Origin: Hybos culiciformis
Taxonomy: Eukaryota > Arthropoda > Insecta > Diptera > Hybotidae
NCBI GenBank assembly: GCA_964007475.1
Contig: OZ023275.1
Location: forward strand, 31,749,619-31,813,618
DNA: 64,000 bases
Direction of reading: 5' to 3'
The notes beneath the pieces were generated by a model. It searched no databases, was not told the DNA's origin, and was given only the letters and a program-made list of their open reading frames with translations. A program made the position numbers and the translations under genes. This document shows positions 12,773 to 27,421 of the stretch, piece after piece (position 1 is the stretch's first letter; the number at the start of each line of letters is the position of its first letter).

Positions 12773-12803
12773 GAATTTTCATTTTTATTTATTAGATATA
12801 TAT

Positions 12804-15800
12804 TAAATTAAACCTTATATTTAAAAAAAAAATTATCTCGTAGTGACAGAATTTGTTTCAAACTTTCACTTTATCAGAAGATCAACTGCTTTTACGTTTC
12901 TAAGGACAATCGATTAAATTTGATTTAAAAATATAAGGAATATACAGGGCGTATAATAAATCAAAGCCAATAGTTTTAATATTCTACCCTGAGATGCATA
13001 CTGTAGTAATTTACAACTAGTCCTGAATATAATTTTCTTCCTTTTTTGCATCAAACAGGACGAAAGAATGAATTTAATTAGCAAAACTTAAATACATATA
13101 TATATATATGATAATCACAAGCTAAAATCTCCTGGTTTAACATTACAATTCAATTTAAATTTGCGACAATTTTTCAGGAACATCATAGAGAGTAGAAGAA
13201 ATAATAAAATAAAATAAAAATTAAAAAAAACCTTTTTTATAGCTTTGTTTTTTTATTTCCTGAACATGGATGAAATTCATTAAAATATATTATTTAAAAC
13301 AAAAAATAAAAATAAATATCCCAAATATTTATCATTTACGTGTTTGACCTTTTGGGATGTATTTTTTTTTTTGTTTTTATTTTTATATTTTTTTATTTTA
13401 TATATTTTATTTTATTTTTTTTTATTTAATATTATTTATTAACAATACTGCTATCAGCAGTAGAAACAATTTATTTTCCATAAAAAAAAAATATGACGTT
13501 CGTTACTTCTTTTTTGTTTCTATGTATTTATATGTATTTATTTTACTTTTTTTATTTTGGAAAAGTACAAATTTTTGAAGTAAGAATACAAAATATGTGT
13601 CTGGAATAAATTAGATAACATTAAAATTTTGTTAGATAATAACATATAATTCATATAATTTTTTTTTTTTTATAGTTAGAGCCAAAACGTCCGCATCCAT
13701 ATTTATGATTAATTCAAGAAAAATGACAATGAATGAAAAATAGAGTAAAATTGAAGAACAAGCCTTTAACTATATATTATTATCTTTATTATAATATGTT
13801 ATGTTTGTAAAAATAAAATTGAATGCGTAGACATAAAATAGTATTTTATGAATGAATGAAAATTAGCATGATAGTTATTATATTATATGCATGAATAATG
13901 TATATATTTATACCTAAACCTAATTGTTATTAATTCATTATTTTTTATTTCTCATGAAGTGTCATGTTAACCAGGAATGAGTATTTTACTAAATATTAAT
14001 TTTAATTTTTTGTTTCTGATGAAATAATAATAAATTATGATGTACAACATAGTGGGTTATTTTATGTTTTGCCACAACTACATATATTAAAGCTGTGTGT
14101 ATAGAGATATTTAAAGTTCAAAATAGTTTTAATAATTTTACTAATTGCGAACAGTTTGTAACTCTCAGAAAGTTTTAATACGCTTAATGAAGACTCAGAA
14201 CGAAGTAATGGTTATATTTTTTTAAAGTATAGGTTTCTACATGCCTTGCCGTTTATCAGTTATAGAGCAGAAATTCAGTTTTATTGATAATAATTATAAA
14301 AATTTGGTAAATAATTTTATTTTTATATATTTTTTTCGTTTAGAAATTTCTTCGTAGAGTGTATATTAGTTTTGAATTTGCTGCAAACATTCTAAGAATA
14401 ATTTTATTTTTTGGGTATAGATAATTTTATCTTCTGTACTATAATGCAATATTGTCCTCGACCCTTTTTTAAAAGCTTTTTACATTAAACAAATAAAAAC
14501 AATCATTATCAAGGATAACATCAGACGTTCGTATTCATGTCAGGAAATTTTATTTTTTTTGTTATTTGTTTTAATGATGTCCTTTTATTTTTCCACATAT
14601 AACTTTTAGTTGATGAGGTCATTCTTTAGGGAAATTATAATGTTGATGATCACGATGATGAGTTTTTCCATATTTTTCTTTCTTGTATATATATATATTT
14701 TTTTAAATTTTTTTTATATAAAAAAAACGCAATTTCATTTATTAAATTGCAATAATGTTTTATTTCTTGATTGTAAGTATGAATTTTTGGATTATATTTA
14801 AGTTGAAGTCACCTTGTAAGTTTCAAGATATTTTTGAATTGCTTTTGCAGATTTAACGGAGAGTAATTTAAAAACTAAACAATTACCGCAGTTAAATAAA
14901 AAACATAGGCGTCACCTTAATTCTTGATCTTTCAAGCAGCAGCAGTTTAGAATTTTTCCGGGTTTCTAGTAAAAATTTGATTATTAAAAACATAAAAGTC
15001 AATGAAATATATAAAAAAAATTTATAGAACGAAACACATATGAAATATAACTATATGCTTTTCCACTGATTAAAACGTAATAATAATTATATCAACGTGC
15101 GTCAAAGACCTACATATATTAAACATTTTTTTAAATTTTTGCAAAATTTAACAGATCTTTTAAAATTAGCTTCGTTAAAGAAAAATCAAATATTATAAAA
15201 AAAATGTATTAAACTAACGTCTTTAGTGCTTGTTTTATAATAAGTTTGACACAAATTCATTTATTTGTGTTAAAAAAACTTTTATATTTCTCAATTCTTT
15301 TTGATTTCTTAAAAAAGAAATATATTAATGACAGCTCGTTGACAAGCAAGAAAAATGCATTGTTTTCTTTTTTGTAACTTATTTATGTTTCACAAGAATT
15401 TTATTTTTTATTTTTTATATACATTCAATTTAAAAAAAAATAAATTTAATATTTAATTCTTTCAACAAATTGAATATAATATTTGTATATTATAATAAAA
15501 AAATGAATTCCACAAAAAATGAAGAATGAATTTGAATGAAATTATATTTTGTTGTGTGTTATTCAAAGGCTCCAATGTTTATGTGGGCTCTATTCGTAAA
15601 AGTGCAGCATCTTGGTTTTGTCTGTAGAAATTCTTTATAAAACCATTATTATTATTGCTTTTATGTCTTTAGCGCATACATGATTCTATTTAAATTGATT
15701 CCATTTAACAGATTACCTTCAAATCGAATAACATAAATTTGAATGAAAAATTACTTGTACTCAAAATTTAAAATAAAATAAAAAAAAAAATTTTTTTTTT

Positions 15801-17912
15801 TAGTTGTCTCTCATTTTGCATAATCATATTTTGAATTCAAAAATATGTTCAAACGTCTGGACAATATATTATTACAGTTTTTATAGTACAAAATAAATAA
15901 AAACTTGAGGAAAAAAAAAATGCCTTTACAAAAGCTTTAAGACAAGTCTCCAACTGCTGCCCACACACGTCAAACTTTATTATTTTATGAATAATTTTTA
16001 AAATTATATGTTTATTTAATTCTTACACAATAAAATTTAAGTATAATGTTGTGTATTTATTAATAATTTTATTTTATTTTTTTTAATATATGTATATTTT
16101 GCAAAATATTGATGGGTTTTCTAAACTTTTTAAGATAAAGTAAGCATATATTCAATTTTAAGATTAAAAACCAACAAATACAATATTATATACAAACAAA
16201 TTTAATCAGTTGATGATGGGAGAGAATGTAAATATATTAAAAGTACAAGAAATGTTAATTAACATAAAGACAAGAGATTTTCTTTCAACAATTTTGTAAT
16301 GCATATACAAGAACCCTGATAATTTCATTTAATTTATCTTGTGAATAAAGTAAAAGCTCACGATAAATGAAAGCATGGAATTCTGTGAAATGAAACTGTC
16401 ATGATTCTATTATGTTCTTTTGATATCTAATTTGTTATTTGTCAAATTTATTTTTACAAAAAATTTTTGTTTTTCAAATTATTATTAAATTTTAATCGAT
16501 ATTAAATTTTTAATAAAAAAAAAAAAAAATACAATATTTTACTTTAAGTATCTACATAAAATTTTTTTTGATGGCTTAAAATTTTTTTATATTAACAAAA
16601 AAAAAACTGAAATTTATGAACAGTCACATAATATATACATTCATATATAAATTGAATAAATTTTTTGATTTATCTTTTCATTTTATGTATAATGTACTAC
16701 TTCTACATAACGTAGGTATGTACGTCTGTGTTTTTATTTATTTATTTTTAATGCTTTTTTATTTTTTTTTTTGAAAAGATTAAAGCAAAGTTTTCTCTGG
16801 TCTGTCAAATAAAATTTAAAAAGTAATAATAATAATAATAATAAACCACACACTGAATATACGATGGTTAAAAATATTTGAGTTCTGATAAAAGATCTGC
16901 GCCCATGTGTCATGGCTTGACACTTTTTTAAACAATCTCATATATTAAATATATAAAAAAAAAAAAAAAAATTAATGTAGACAATAAAAGTTAAGTCTGC
17001 TTTTTCCACTTGTCTTGTTTGAAAATTGTTTACATTTTTTGCAGCTGCTTTATATTTTTTAAATAAATATCCAATCCAAAAATGAATAGGAGCGAAATAT
17101 TAATTTTTTGTTTGCCTTAATAAAGTTTTGAAGTGTTTTTTAAAAGTTTTTTTAATTAATTATTTTTTTAGTTGAGCTAAAAAAATTGTAGAATTTTAGA
17201 TTTAGAACAATAACGATTGACTTTGGAACAACAAATTGTTCTTTAGTTTGTTTATATTATTTTAGATTGCTTAAAAATAATTTTGTATGACTTTGTCAGT
17301 TTAAATTATTATAGATTATAATAGTTCTACTGAAAAATATTATTCATTCCAAACTAAATGGTTTTTTTTTTTTGTTTATTTTAATTTTAAACAAAAATGT
17401 TAAATATTCTTTAGAATAAAAATATCAATGGCAATATTTTATTCTTAAAAATATGTACAAAATATAATGTTTAATAAAAAAAAAATATTTTGTTTTTGGT
17501 TAGATCACAGTTTTCATTATTCCACATTTTTTTTTATACTTAAAAATATAATTTTGATAAAAAATATATATTTTTTTTGGCGAATCTTAACAAAAAATAT
17601 TATGCAAATAGAGAAGAATATTCAATAGAAATATATATATTTAAAAATTACTAAATGAAATAAACTATATTTATGTCAAAAGAAAATAATTTTGGTTTTG
17701 AAGAGGTCATTGGTTTTATAATGTCTATAAATTTTCTTTTATTTTTTTTTTTTTTAAATAATATTTGTATAAAAATATTTCAATTGAAAATAGTTTTTGT
17801 ATAATATTTTGTGATAAGTCATTTTATGCGACAATATAGTCAAAGACTGGAAATCAAAATGGAAGACATACTATGTTGTTTATTAAAAGTAATGGTAGAC
17901 AAATCAAGGAAT
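12804..17912. other. AT-rich non-coding stretch
   Basis: No gene is supported. The stretch holds many homopolymer runs and a (TAA)n microsatellite near 16824-16844. Open frames such as 13357-13578 are made almost wholly of Phe, Tyr, Ile and Leu from T-runs and are not credible proteins. Confidence 0.65.
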
Positions 17913-18061
17913 ACATACAAAGAACAAGTATTGTTTACTAACTTAATTATTGGATTTTAAAATGAATTTATTGTATTGTTTTTATTTTTTGGTTTGAAAA
18001 AATATGTGCCGAAAACATACAAAGAACAAGAACAAAGAACAAGTATTGTTTACTAACTAAA
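17913..18061 (+). repeat. Templated insertion flanked by a direct repeat of about 30 bp
   Basis: ACATACAAAGAACAAG-TATTGTTTACTAACT occurs at 17913-17943 and again at 18015-18059, where the second copy carries an extra 13-14 bases that repeat AACAAAGAACAAG. Between them (17946-18019) lies a close copy of 19461-19549: it starts ATTATTGGATTTTAAAATGA and ends AAATATGTGCCGAAAACAT. It lacks about 18 bases around AACGTCAATCATTGAGG that the downstream copy has. A short copied segment bracketed by a duplicated target is what template-switched repair or filler-DNA insertion produces. A reverse-transcription event is an alternative, though no poly-A tail is seen. Confidence 0.85.
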
Positions 18062-19460
18062 CTCTTTTTTTAACTTAACCACATTTCATACAAAAAAACA
18101 AAAAACATAATATTAACTCAAAAATCTATATAATATTAATAAAATATCACGAACTTAATATATGAAATGTAAGGCAACATCATTTTTGTATTTTCTGATT
18201 TTATCGAACAGGAAGCTTACGAATAAACGCATGTAACAGTTAAGATTTACAATAACGATTAAAACGATTTCATTCAATATTATACTACCAACCCAAAAAC
18301 AACTTGTTGGGTAAATAAATATATGGCATATGAAAATTAACATAAAATTAATTATATTTACAATGAGAATATATTAAAAAAAAAAAAAAACATACATAAT
18401 ATAATAAAAAGTAATAACACAAAGCATTATAAAAATCTATAAATTATCATTTGGAAAAAAATTGATGTAGAATAATTTTAATTTTTATAATAAAGATATC
18501 ATAAAACTCTCATTCATCATTTATTTTACAAACAACATTTATGAAAAAAAAAAAAAAAATGTCTCTTTATAGGAAAAAAAAAAACAAAATTATATAACGA
18601 TGAATAAATCACTTAAAGTACTTTCAACCTAAAAATAATAAAAAATACAAATCATATGGAAAATAAAGGAAAAGAATTTGAAAGAAACATAAAATTGAAC
18701 AGGTTTTTTTTTATATAGGTAGTATATAATTTTTATTAAGAAAAAATATAAAGAACAAATTTTTTATTTGAATAAAAATAGCTAACAAAAAAACATTGAA
18801 AATTTGGTTTTTGTTACATTTTTCTTATGAACTACTTTGGAATTATAAAATAATAAAATACCCAAAATCTTTTTCCAAAGTAAGCTACAATGTGCTTTCA
18901 TTATTACTATAAGTAAGTCAGCAAAGTATCCAAAGCAATTTGAGACGAGTTTTAAGTGTATCTATCAACAATCTGTTTAGTTGAACTATTTATAAAGATA
19001 TCTTTCAAGAGCCTCTTTTGACGAAGGACTGCACTTAGAATTTTCTCTCTGTCATACATTTTTATTTATTTTCTAACTTAAATTTCTTATAAAATATAAA
19101 CCTTGATGAATATTGATCTGCATCTAAAAGAATTTTTTTTCCTATCCTTTTTCTCAAAATTTAATGACCTGTTATTGAATTTAACTTTTATTTGATTATA
19201 AGTACCTACCTATGTAAATTATATTAAATTTTTGTTTTTATGTACAAATTTTTATGCTCGAAAAGATACAAAATGTTTGATTGAAAAAAAATACTTATAT
19301 ATTTACCATACAAAAAAGGTATTCTATAAAAGTTTATGCATTCATCTGCATTAAAAAAAAAAAAAATTAAAATAAAGAAGAAAAAAAAAGTTTGTATTTT
19401 ATATAGTAATGTGAATTCGTCTACAATATGTTGTGGTAATCATGCAGAGAATCTATAGAC
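18062..19460. other. AT-rich non-coding stretch
   Basis: This is the interval between the two copies of the duplicated segment. No gene is supported. It contains A-runs (18375-18390, 18541-18560, 19351-19367) and nothing else I can name. Confidence 0.6.
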
Positions 19461-19549
19461 ATTATTGGATTTTAAAATGAATTTATTGTAAACGTCAATC
19501 ATTGAGGTGTTTTTATTTTTTGGTTTAAAAAAATATGTGCCGAAAACAT
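19461..19549 (+). repeat. Probable source copy of the segment inserted near 17.95 kb
   Basis: This 89-bp segment matches 17946-18019 at both ends and in the same orientation. It includes an internal piece (AACGTCAATCATTGAGG) absent from the upstream copy. Being longer and lacking flanking direct repeats, it looks like the donor. The reverse direction cannot be excluded without other genomes. Confidence 0.8.
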
Positions 19550-22500
19550 TTATTTTTAATTGTAATGAAAGTTTAAAGAGAACTTAATGAAAAAAAAACC
19601 AATTATGTTTATAAAAATTCAAATAACCTAGTTAGTGTGTATGGAAAAATGCAAGTGTAGAAATTAACCTTCTGTATATGAAAAATTTTTCTAATAAATT
19701 GTTTAAATGAAAATTTCAGACTAAAAATTTTCATTCAATTTTTAAAAGATGTCAATAGCGTGTGAGTGTTATGATTCTCACAGATAAAAGTTTTCAAGAA
19801 GAAATTTATTATTATAAAGAAAATTGTCATAGAATTCAGAACATACTTATTATATAATTTCACATTATTGTTGCAACTTTACACTTTGGCATTGGCAACA
19901 ATGCCATAGACATATTGATTTAAAAACAAAAAAAAAAAAATATAGAAACATTTTATAAAGACATTTTTTCCAATTATTTATGCTTTTGAATATCATTACA
20001 TTATTATGTGTGCTCTAGTTTTTTGGTATAATGTTAAATCATAAAATATTAAATACATTTATAATAAAGTGAGAGCCAACTTTTTTTTGGCAGGTCATGT
20101 TCGAATTGCAAAAAAAAGAGAATTTCAGTAAATTTGATTACTACTTGTAGTTATTTTTTTCTTGGCTCCACACAGCATACACCTAATATCGAAAATTTTA
20201 TATAAAAAAAAATATTATCTTAAATTCTTCGAATTATTGAATTTTATCCAAAAAACAAAAACTAATCCGCTTCATTAAATTCAGTTCGAGAAATTTATAA
20301 TTGCGTTCAAAAACAAATTTTTGTTTAATTTAAGGAATAATTCAAATATTTTTATGAATTAGAAATTATTGTTACACTTTCGGCTTATAACTTTTATGCA
20401 ATAATAGTTACTTAAATTTTGAAATATTTTAGGATTTAGAACTATACATCATTTCTAAGTCAACTAAATCAAGCGTAAGCCCCTTTTTTTTTATTTCATC
20501 GTCAAGGCTGAACCACCCAACCGTTAGGCATTTGGTATGATTATTAATGATATATCTAATTTTAGAAAATAATGTTTTGCCGATTAATAGTTATTATATA
20601 GATTATAATTTTAAGTTTTGATAATAAATTCTTAATAATGAAAATATTACAGATATGTATAATAAAAGGACAGGAAATTAATCTATAATCATATTTTATT
20701 GCAAAAATAATGTATAATCAAGAAATTTACATTTATGTATATTGCATAAATTATGGTCAGCTTTCTATCACGTATTAAATAGATTCATAAATCTTTCTTT
20801 ATAATTTGTTTTAAAAAAAAAAAAAAAAACTAAAAAGTTTAAAATTTTATGTATAGAAAAATCAAATCAAATCTATAATGTATATCACATAAATGTATAT
20901 TAAAAACATTAAAATTTGAAATTTTATTTGAATTCAAGGTGTGTAAATTCATTGACAAAAGGGGTGCACATGTTTCGTTTTTTATTTTTTTTTTTTTCTT
21001 TTCTCAATTATAATTTCAAACTAGTTTTTGGACTTGTAAAAAAAATTGTTTTTATCAAGCTGTGCAATGTTTATAAAACTCCAAGTCCAAAATCAAAAAA
21101 AAAAAAAAACCAATGCAGTTATATGTATATTTTTAATTTTTCTTTCCAACATAATTAGAAAAAGTATATATATATAAAAATAGGTCGTGAATTTTTTTAT
21201 TTTTAAACAACAATTTTTTGTGGCTATGTTTATATCAAAAATAACGATAACAAAACAAAAAAAAGTTTCATTAATGCAAAATAAACTGAGAACTGGAAAA
21301 TTAAAAAGAAAGATATATATAATAATATATATAGATAAAAAAAAAAGATTTTTGCAATTAGATGCTCATTTTTCATTTGCATAAATTACATAAAAATAAA
21401 TTTTTAATTAGAAGTTTTTATTGCCAAATAAAAATCAAAAACAAAAAATTAAAATTCATCTCTTTTTTTTGTTGTTTAACTAAAACCTTGAAATGTAAAT
21501 TTAACAGAGAGCACAACAATAAAAATTACAACTTTTAGATTTCAATTTTCAATACAAAAGTATAGTTTTTTTTTTGTCAACAATATATGTCATAAGATTT
21601 TAATTTTATAATATTTTATTTTTAATAAAAAAAAAATATTAATTTTATGTTCATGGACTCTTAATAAAAATGTCCTGAGTTTGTTTACATTCTACTTTTA
21701 CACTCTGTATACATTAGTATTTGATGGATTAAAAAAATTCTATTGAAATAGAAAACAAAAAAAAAGTAATTTATCAGTGGGTATATATTTTACTAATCTG
21801 TATATTTTTATGACGATTATATTGTTATTCTATGAAATATTTGTCCTATTCAAAAAAAAAAAAACCTTTAAAATCAAAAGTTGACCACAAAAACATTTTT
21901 TTTCCATCTTAATTATACTTAAGAATTTCCGGTTCTTAAAAAAAACAAAAAAAAAAAAAACAAAAATTTATTATGGATAGTAAAATAATCTAATATTGTT
22001 TTGATTAAATTGATTCATACATATAAGATTTTTGTTTATTATCTTCAAAATAACAATATAATAAATAATGAATTTCCTTACAGAAGATTCATATTAATGA
22101 TTTTATTTATTTATTTATTTAAAAATCTTGTACCTTAAATTGAAATATATAATAAAAAAATGTTATTTTATTTTTTATTTTTATATTTTTTTCAAGATAA
22201 GAAAACATGAAAGTCATTAATGCATCAGGTGCTTTTTTTTTTTTTGTTTAGTTTAGAAATTTTTTTTTTATGATATTTTAATTTATTAGTTCATAAATCA
22301 AAAAGCCAAGTAGTTTGAATTTATGGGAAAATAATAACGTCAATAATATAAATTTTTAGAATACTTTCAAAGGTATATGTAGAATTTTTTTTTCATTCAT
22401 GGTCATAATTTTTCAATATTCTTAAAAAGTTTGTTTTTCACCTACATAAGGAAATAATCTCTATAAACAGAGAACTATATAGAAAACTAATAGAAATCGT

Positions 22501-25500
22501 CAATTAAGAGGCCTTTTAAATCTTCATATTATTCTTGACACAGATAAAATGTCCTTGATCGTATATGCCAAGAAATTTACTCAGACTTTTCCATAGAATC
22601 ATTTAATGACTTTTTATCATATACTTAATGTGTTTCGGATTATAACGAACGATAAACATATTATTCTCCCAAAAAAAAAATTATTTTTTTCATTTATTTA
22701 AAAAAAATAAAATAAAAATTAAAACCTTTAAGAAATAAATATCCATTGTAAAAACAAATGTTTCCCTTGCTACAATTTTCTTAATTTTTTATTTTTATTT
22801 TTTTTCATTTTCTGCTAAAAGTGATAATTGATAATAATACTTTTTCTATTGAAAATATCTATAATTATCACCATCCGTTTCACATGAAATCTCTCTTGTG
22901 TATCTTTTGTGGTACATGAAAGCTATAATATTTATATATATAACAAAACGTACAAATACTGTTAAAACTTATTTCTTATTTATCAAGCTAAAATAATTTT
23001 AACAATTTTCTATAAAAAAAAAATAACTTTTTACCATTATGTCATTTAAGATATTTGTAAAATATTTTTATAATATCTCTTTTTTTTTCTTAAATAGGGT
23101 GAAAAACTATATACAGCCAATTTAAAAGTTTTAAAATATTATTAAAATAGAAACAGAAAAAAAAAACAATCTACCTACGCCTAGAGTGTTTTATTACAAG
23201 TCGACATAAATAATAAGCAATTTTAAAAATATGACAGAATAGAATTTAGCGATAAGATTGTTTTAAAAGTTTGTTATTAATAGATGTAGGTATATGAGGG
23301 AAATTTATTGTAGAAATAAATAAATTGAATAAAGTTATAATAAAAAATATACATATTAAAAATTAAACATAAAAATGTGATTTTGCAGAACATTGGAGCA
23401 TGAAACACAGATAACTATTATACTACACATGATTTCTGTATATCCCTCGCTGTAGGTTTTTAATATACCTGTTCTTATGATAATATTCGATAGAATATTT
23501 CATGTTTCCGATTAATAGTAATAATAACTATTAATAGTAATAATAACTATTTCCTAAAATTGAATTGCCATTCTAGGACGGGTTATTAATATATATTCGA
23601 TATTTTTAAAGCTTGTAATCTGTAGTGCCAAGTAAAAACAAATTTAGTATAGAATATTGAATACCCGTTAAACTAAAAATCCAACAGCATAACTAATATA
23701 TCACAGTTCCCAAAATATTACTTTGAATAAAAATTAAGCTCACAAATACAACATAAGAAAATAATTTTATATGTAAATAATATAAACTTTAATCATTATT
23801 TAGTTAATTTACCTTATTTAATTTAGTATGTCAATAAAAATATATATAGAAACAGCAAAAAATACGTTCACCGGAAATATAGAAAAACGTTACAGAATGC
23901 GTGTAAAATTTTGTTCGCAGAATATAACAAAACGCACGATTACATTATTTTGCACGAAATATTTTTATAAATTTTCTTAAAAATAAAAATACCATAATAT
24001 CAATTTTCTTTATAATTTGTTTTTTTTTATATACAGATATAATAATAATTAGCAAATAATATATAATTAAAATAATTTTTAAAGTGTTTCTTATACATTT
24101 TGAATTTTTCGAGTTTTTTTTTCTCAGCTTCACACAGTTAAATAAGAAATAGTAATAAAAAAAAAAAATTTTTTTTTTTTTTGGTACAATATAAGAATTC
24201 CATGTCTTCAGGTCTCAAAGCCTTGAAATTTTCTATAACTATTTAGTTTATTCAATGAAAATGTTTAATTTTTACTTTTTATTTGCTTATATATATTTTA
24301 TTTTTTTTTCTGTTAATTATGAAAGCTTGATTAATGGTATTTAATCTTTGACGACGAAAGAAAAACAATTAAATTACAGAAAAGAAAAAAAGAAGAAATA
24401 ATAATTGAAATAACAAAAAAAAATGTTTTTATTTTTTTTAAGTAAATAATAAATTGAATAATGAATAAAATAAAAGCTTACTCTCACGCTCTGTACTAGA
24501 TATTTATAGAAAATTTAGATTTAATCATGATGTGGAGATAAAAATTACACAGTAAAATAAAGTTATGAGCCCGATTGTTTTTAAGGATTCGAACTAGGTT
24601 CTGGGTTAGGATGAAATTTCTGTATGATGCATGTATGATATTGGTACCGTATTGGTATTGGTATAGTATTGAAAAAACCTAAAAAGTATGTTTAGCCGAA
24701 GGTAAAGCATCTTAAGTCGATATGTTGCAAATGGTGCCCATACTTTATTGAAGAGGTACTGTTCTATATATTTTTTATAATAAAAGCAATCAAGTTGTTG
24801 TCTTTAAAAAACTTTATAAATTTAATTCAAATAATTGTTGTGAAAATAGTTTATCCTGAAAACTGTGCTATATCTTCATTATTCGTTATAAGTGTACGCT
24901 TAAAACTAATTCAAAAAGTACTAGTTTTGATTTTGGTTCATACAGTCAAACTTTGATTCAAAAAATAATTCGCTTACTGTCCGCAGATTATGATTAGGTC
25001 CATTATGATAATATCATTGTGTGATTTGTTTTAGTAACTTTTTATTTTCATATCATTTTCAACTATACGGACAAAAATTCATATTTATATATGATTTGAA
25101 TGCATTATCAGCATAAAAATTAAAGCTATATATATACAGAAACTTTTGAACTTTTTTTTTTAAATATTTCAATAAACATAATTATATAATATGTGAAATT
25201 TAATTAATTAATAAAAAAAAAATGTTTTTTAATGACTAAAAGTACCCAAAATAATATTTTAATAATATCTTATACACATACCATTACTACTATGAAGCGA
25301 ATTAAGTAATTATGTAAATTTTCTGCGCCTAATTGCATTTTATTCTTTCATTGAAAAAAATATTAATCTGTTTTAAATGGTTTGGGTTGAATTATAATCG
25401 TTTTTTTTTTGTTATTTTTTGTTTTTACTCTATGTTATTAAATTTGTTTTTTTTTTCTGTAATTGTAACTTCAGAAAAAACAGAGGTCGAAGTATGTCAT

Positions 25501-27421
25501 TCAAGATAAGATTTTTGTTTTTTATTTTTGTCATATAGTTTTTTGATAAAATTAATGTATATTACTTTCGATTGTTGAAGTTTAAAAAAAGATATTTATT
25601 TATTTTAATTTTTTTTTTTGTTTCAAATGTTTAACATTTCAATTATTCAGAAAATTATTATGGTTTTTAAGCAAAAAAAAATAAAATTAATTGAATTCAA
25701 TGAAGATAACTGTGACATGACGAATAACTATATAAGTACTGAGTCTATTGAAGAGTTGTAACGAATTTTTTTGGAAAACTAATTCAATGGTTTTATATAT
25801 ATAATCATTAATTTATGAAAACTTCATATAATTCTTAAAGGGAAATACTTTTACATTTAAAATAATCTTATAATTTCAAAATTATCTGCAACATAACCAC
25901 GAATAATGCCGTCAACAGCTGTTTCCTAACTAATGTAATTCCTATCGTGCTGATAATGTCATAGATCCTTGAAATAATTTTAAAAAAATTAGATTCCCTC
26001 AATATCAGCTCAATATCGATTGAAGCTGCCAGATATTTATTACTTAAACTACACACCTCTTTTAGAATCTAACTAACGAAAAATTTAATTCTAATTTATA
26101 TGTTAAACATTAATAAAAAAAATAAATTATTAACCATTAGTTGTCTATAAGATCAAAAATCTGAAAATTATACTCTCACCATATGTGTAAACATAAATAA
26201 TGGTCATGTTGGTCCACTTGTTAATAATATTTATTCTAAAATAAAAGCCAACTGTTTCTTTTTATTGAAAATGACGGAAGAACTTCAAACAAAGAATATA
26301 CAAAAAAAAATATATATATATATATATTTAAGAACTTGAGATCTTTGTTGGGATAATGGGTATATTAATGTTGGGGCGTCTAATTGTCTTTTTTTTTCTG
26401 TTTTCAAAAAAAAAAAAACAATTAATAATAATGATTATTAATGTTTTTTTTTCTACGATGATGAAAGTTGAAAGAATATTAAATAATAAATTTTTATGGA
26501 AAATTAGTAAAGTTGAAAACAATTTTTTTTTTGTTCCTTTTTTGTTTTTTTATTGATGTTTCTTTTTTTTTATTTTGGCCCCCTATAAAATTAACAGATA
26601 AGCTTTTACAAGGAGCGATCAATTATCAATTTAATTACCTTCTTGGTTGTCATCACAAAAGTATTTTTTTTTTGATTTTTTCTGCTTGATATCAACTTAC
26701 CTGAAAATAAAAAAAAAAAAAAGGAAAATTTATTTTTATTTTTTTTTTTCAAATTTTATAATAAATTATCTTAAAAACAATGTTTACAAAATTGTTCTAA
26801 AAAAAGGACTTTTTTCCTTAAGGATATATTATCTAAGGGTATATCGAAAATTATAAATTTTGTTAAACATTTAAATTTCTACGAATTTCAACAAAACAGA
26901 TAAAATAATATTTATAAATTTAAAATGTGACTGTGAAGATTATTGTCTTGGGAACCCAGGTTTAAAGCAGTTAAAAAAAAATTAATGATTTTTTTTATTC
27001 AAATTATTTAGTCGATCAAAATTGAATATTTAATTTAATGGTTGCTTTCACTATAGTATACAGAAATAGGTGAAAGTTCAAACTAAAAAGTTTTCTATAC
27101 AATCTGTACTATCTTTGTAGCACTGACCATTTAAGTAAATGTCTTTTTTCAAAAAAGCATGTTCAAATAAAAATCATGCAAAAGTATTAATTATCTGACT
27201 TTGATGACAATAGCTGTCATAAAAATTAAATAGAAATATTATTTACATTGATAATAATATCAATAAATTATTGTCTAATTGAATTCAAATAATTTTACAA
27301 AATAAACTGAGTTGTATAAATAATAAAAAACTTATTTTTTATTTTGTTATCTTCGAAACTTTATTGAAAGCTAATATAAAAATAAATTTTATACTAATAA
27401 CTTCCTTCAACTGCGAAACAC
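19550..27421. other. AT-rich non-coding stretch with minor repeats
   Basis: No gene is supported over nearly 8 kb. Small items: a 7-bp stem, GGCATTG-GCAA-CAATGCC, near 19889-19906; two copies of a 19-bp unit (ATTAATAGTAATAATAACT) at 23511-23549; short TATTGGTA repeats near 24639-24669; and an AT dinucleotide run at 26310-26327. Open frames here are T-run or A-run artefacts. Confidence 0.65.

Larger units (their letters stand above)
11905..12803 (+). mobile_element. Dispersed repeat element of uncertain class
   Basis: This GC-richer block starts at ACTAGTCGAAATACCTGGC and ends at ATTTTTATTTATTAGATATA. Near its right end is AAATTTCAGCCAAATCGG followed by TCCAGCGGTTTAGGCGTGAT, and then a short purine-rich tandem tract. 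From general knowledge, ACTAG-starting repeats with a 'TTTCA..AAATCGGTYCAG.GGTTT' tail are abundant in arthropod genomes and are variously assigned to RTE-like retrotransposon tails, SINEs or Helitron-like elements. I see neither terminal inverted repeats nor a clean target duplication, so I leave the class open. Much of the body is a tandem array (separate entry). A 61-codon minus-strand frame at 12372-12557 is a by-product of the repeat. Confidence 0.7.

Noticed and set aside
12947..12970. TATACAGGGCGTATAAT, reminiscent of the ACAGGGTGT ends seen in some insect repeats
   Set aside because: No partner end, no target duplication and no repeat in the window.
24586..24605. GGATTCGAAC, the complement of a tRNA B-box core
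   Set aside because: The T-arm stem does not pair and no A box or acceptor stem lies in range on the minus strand.
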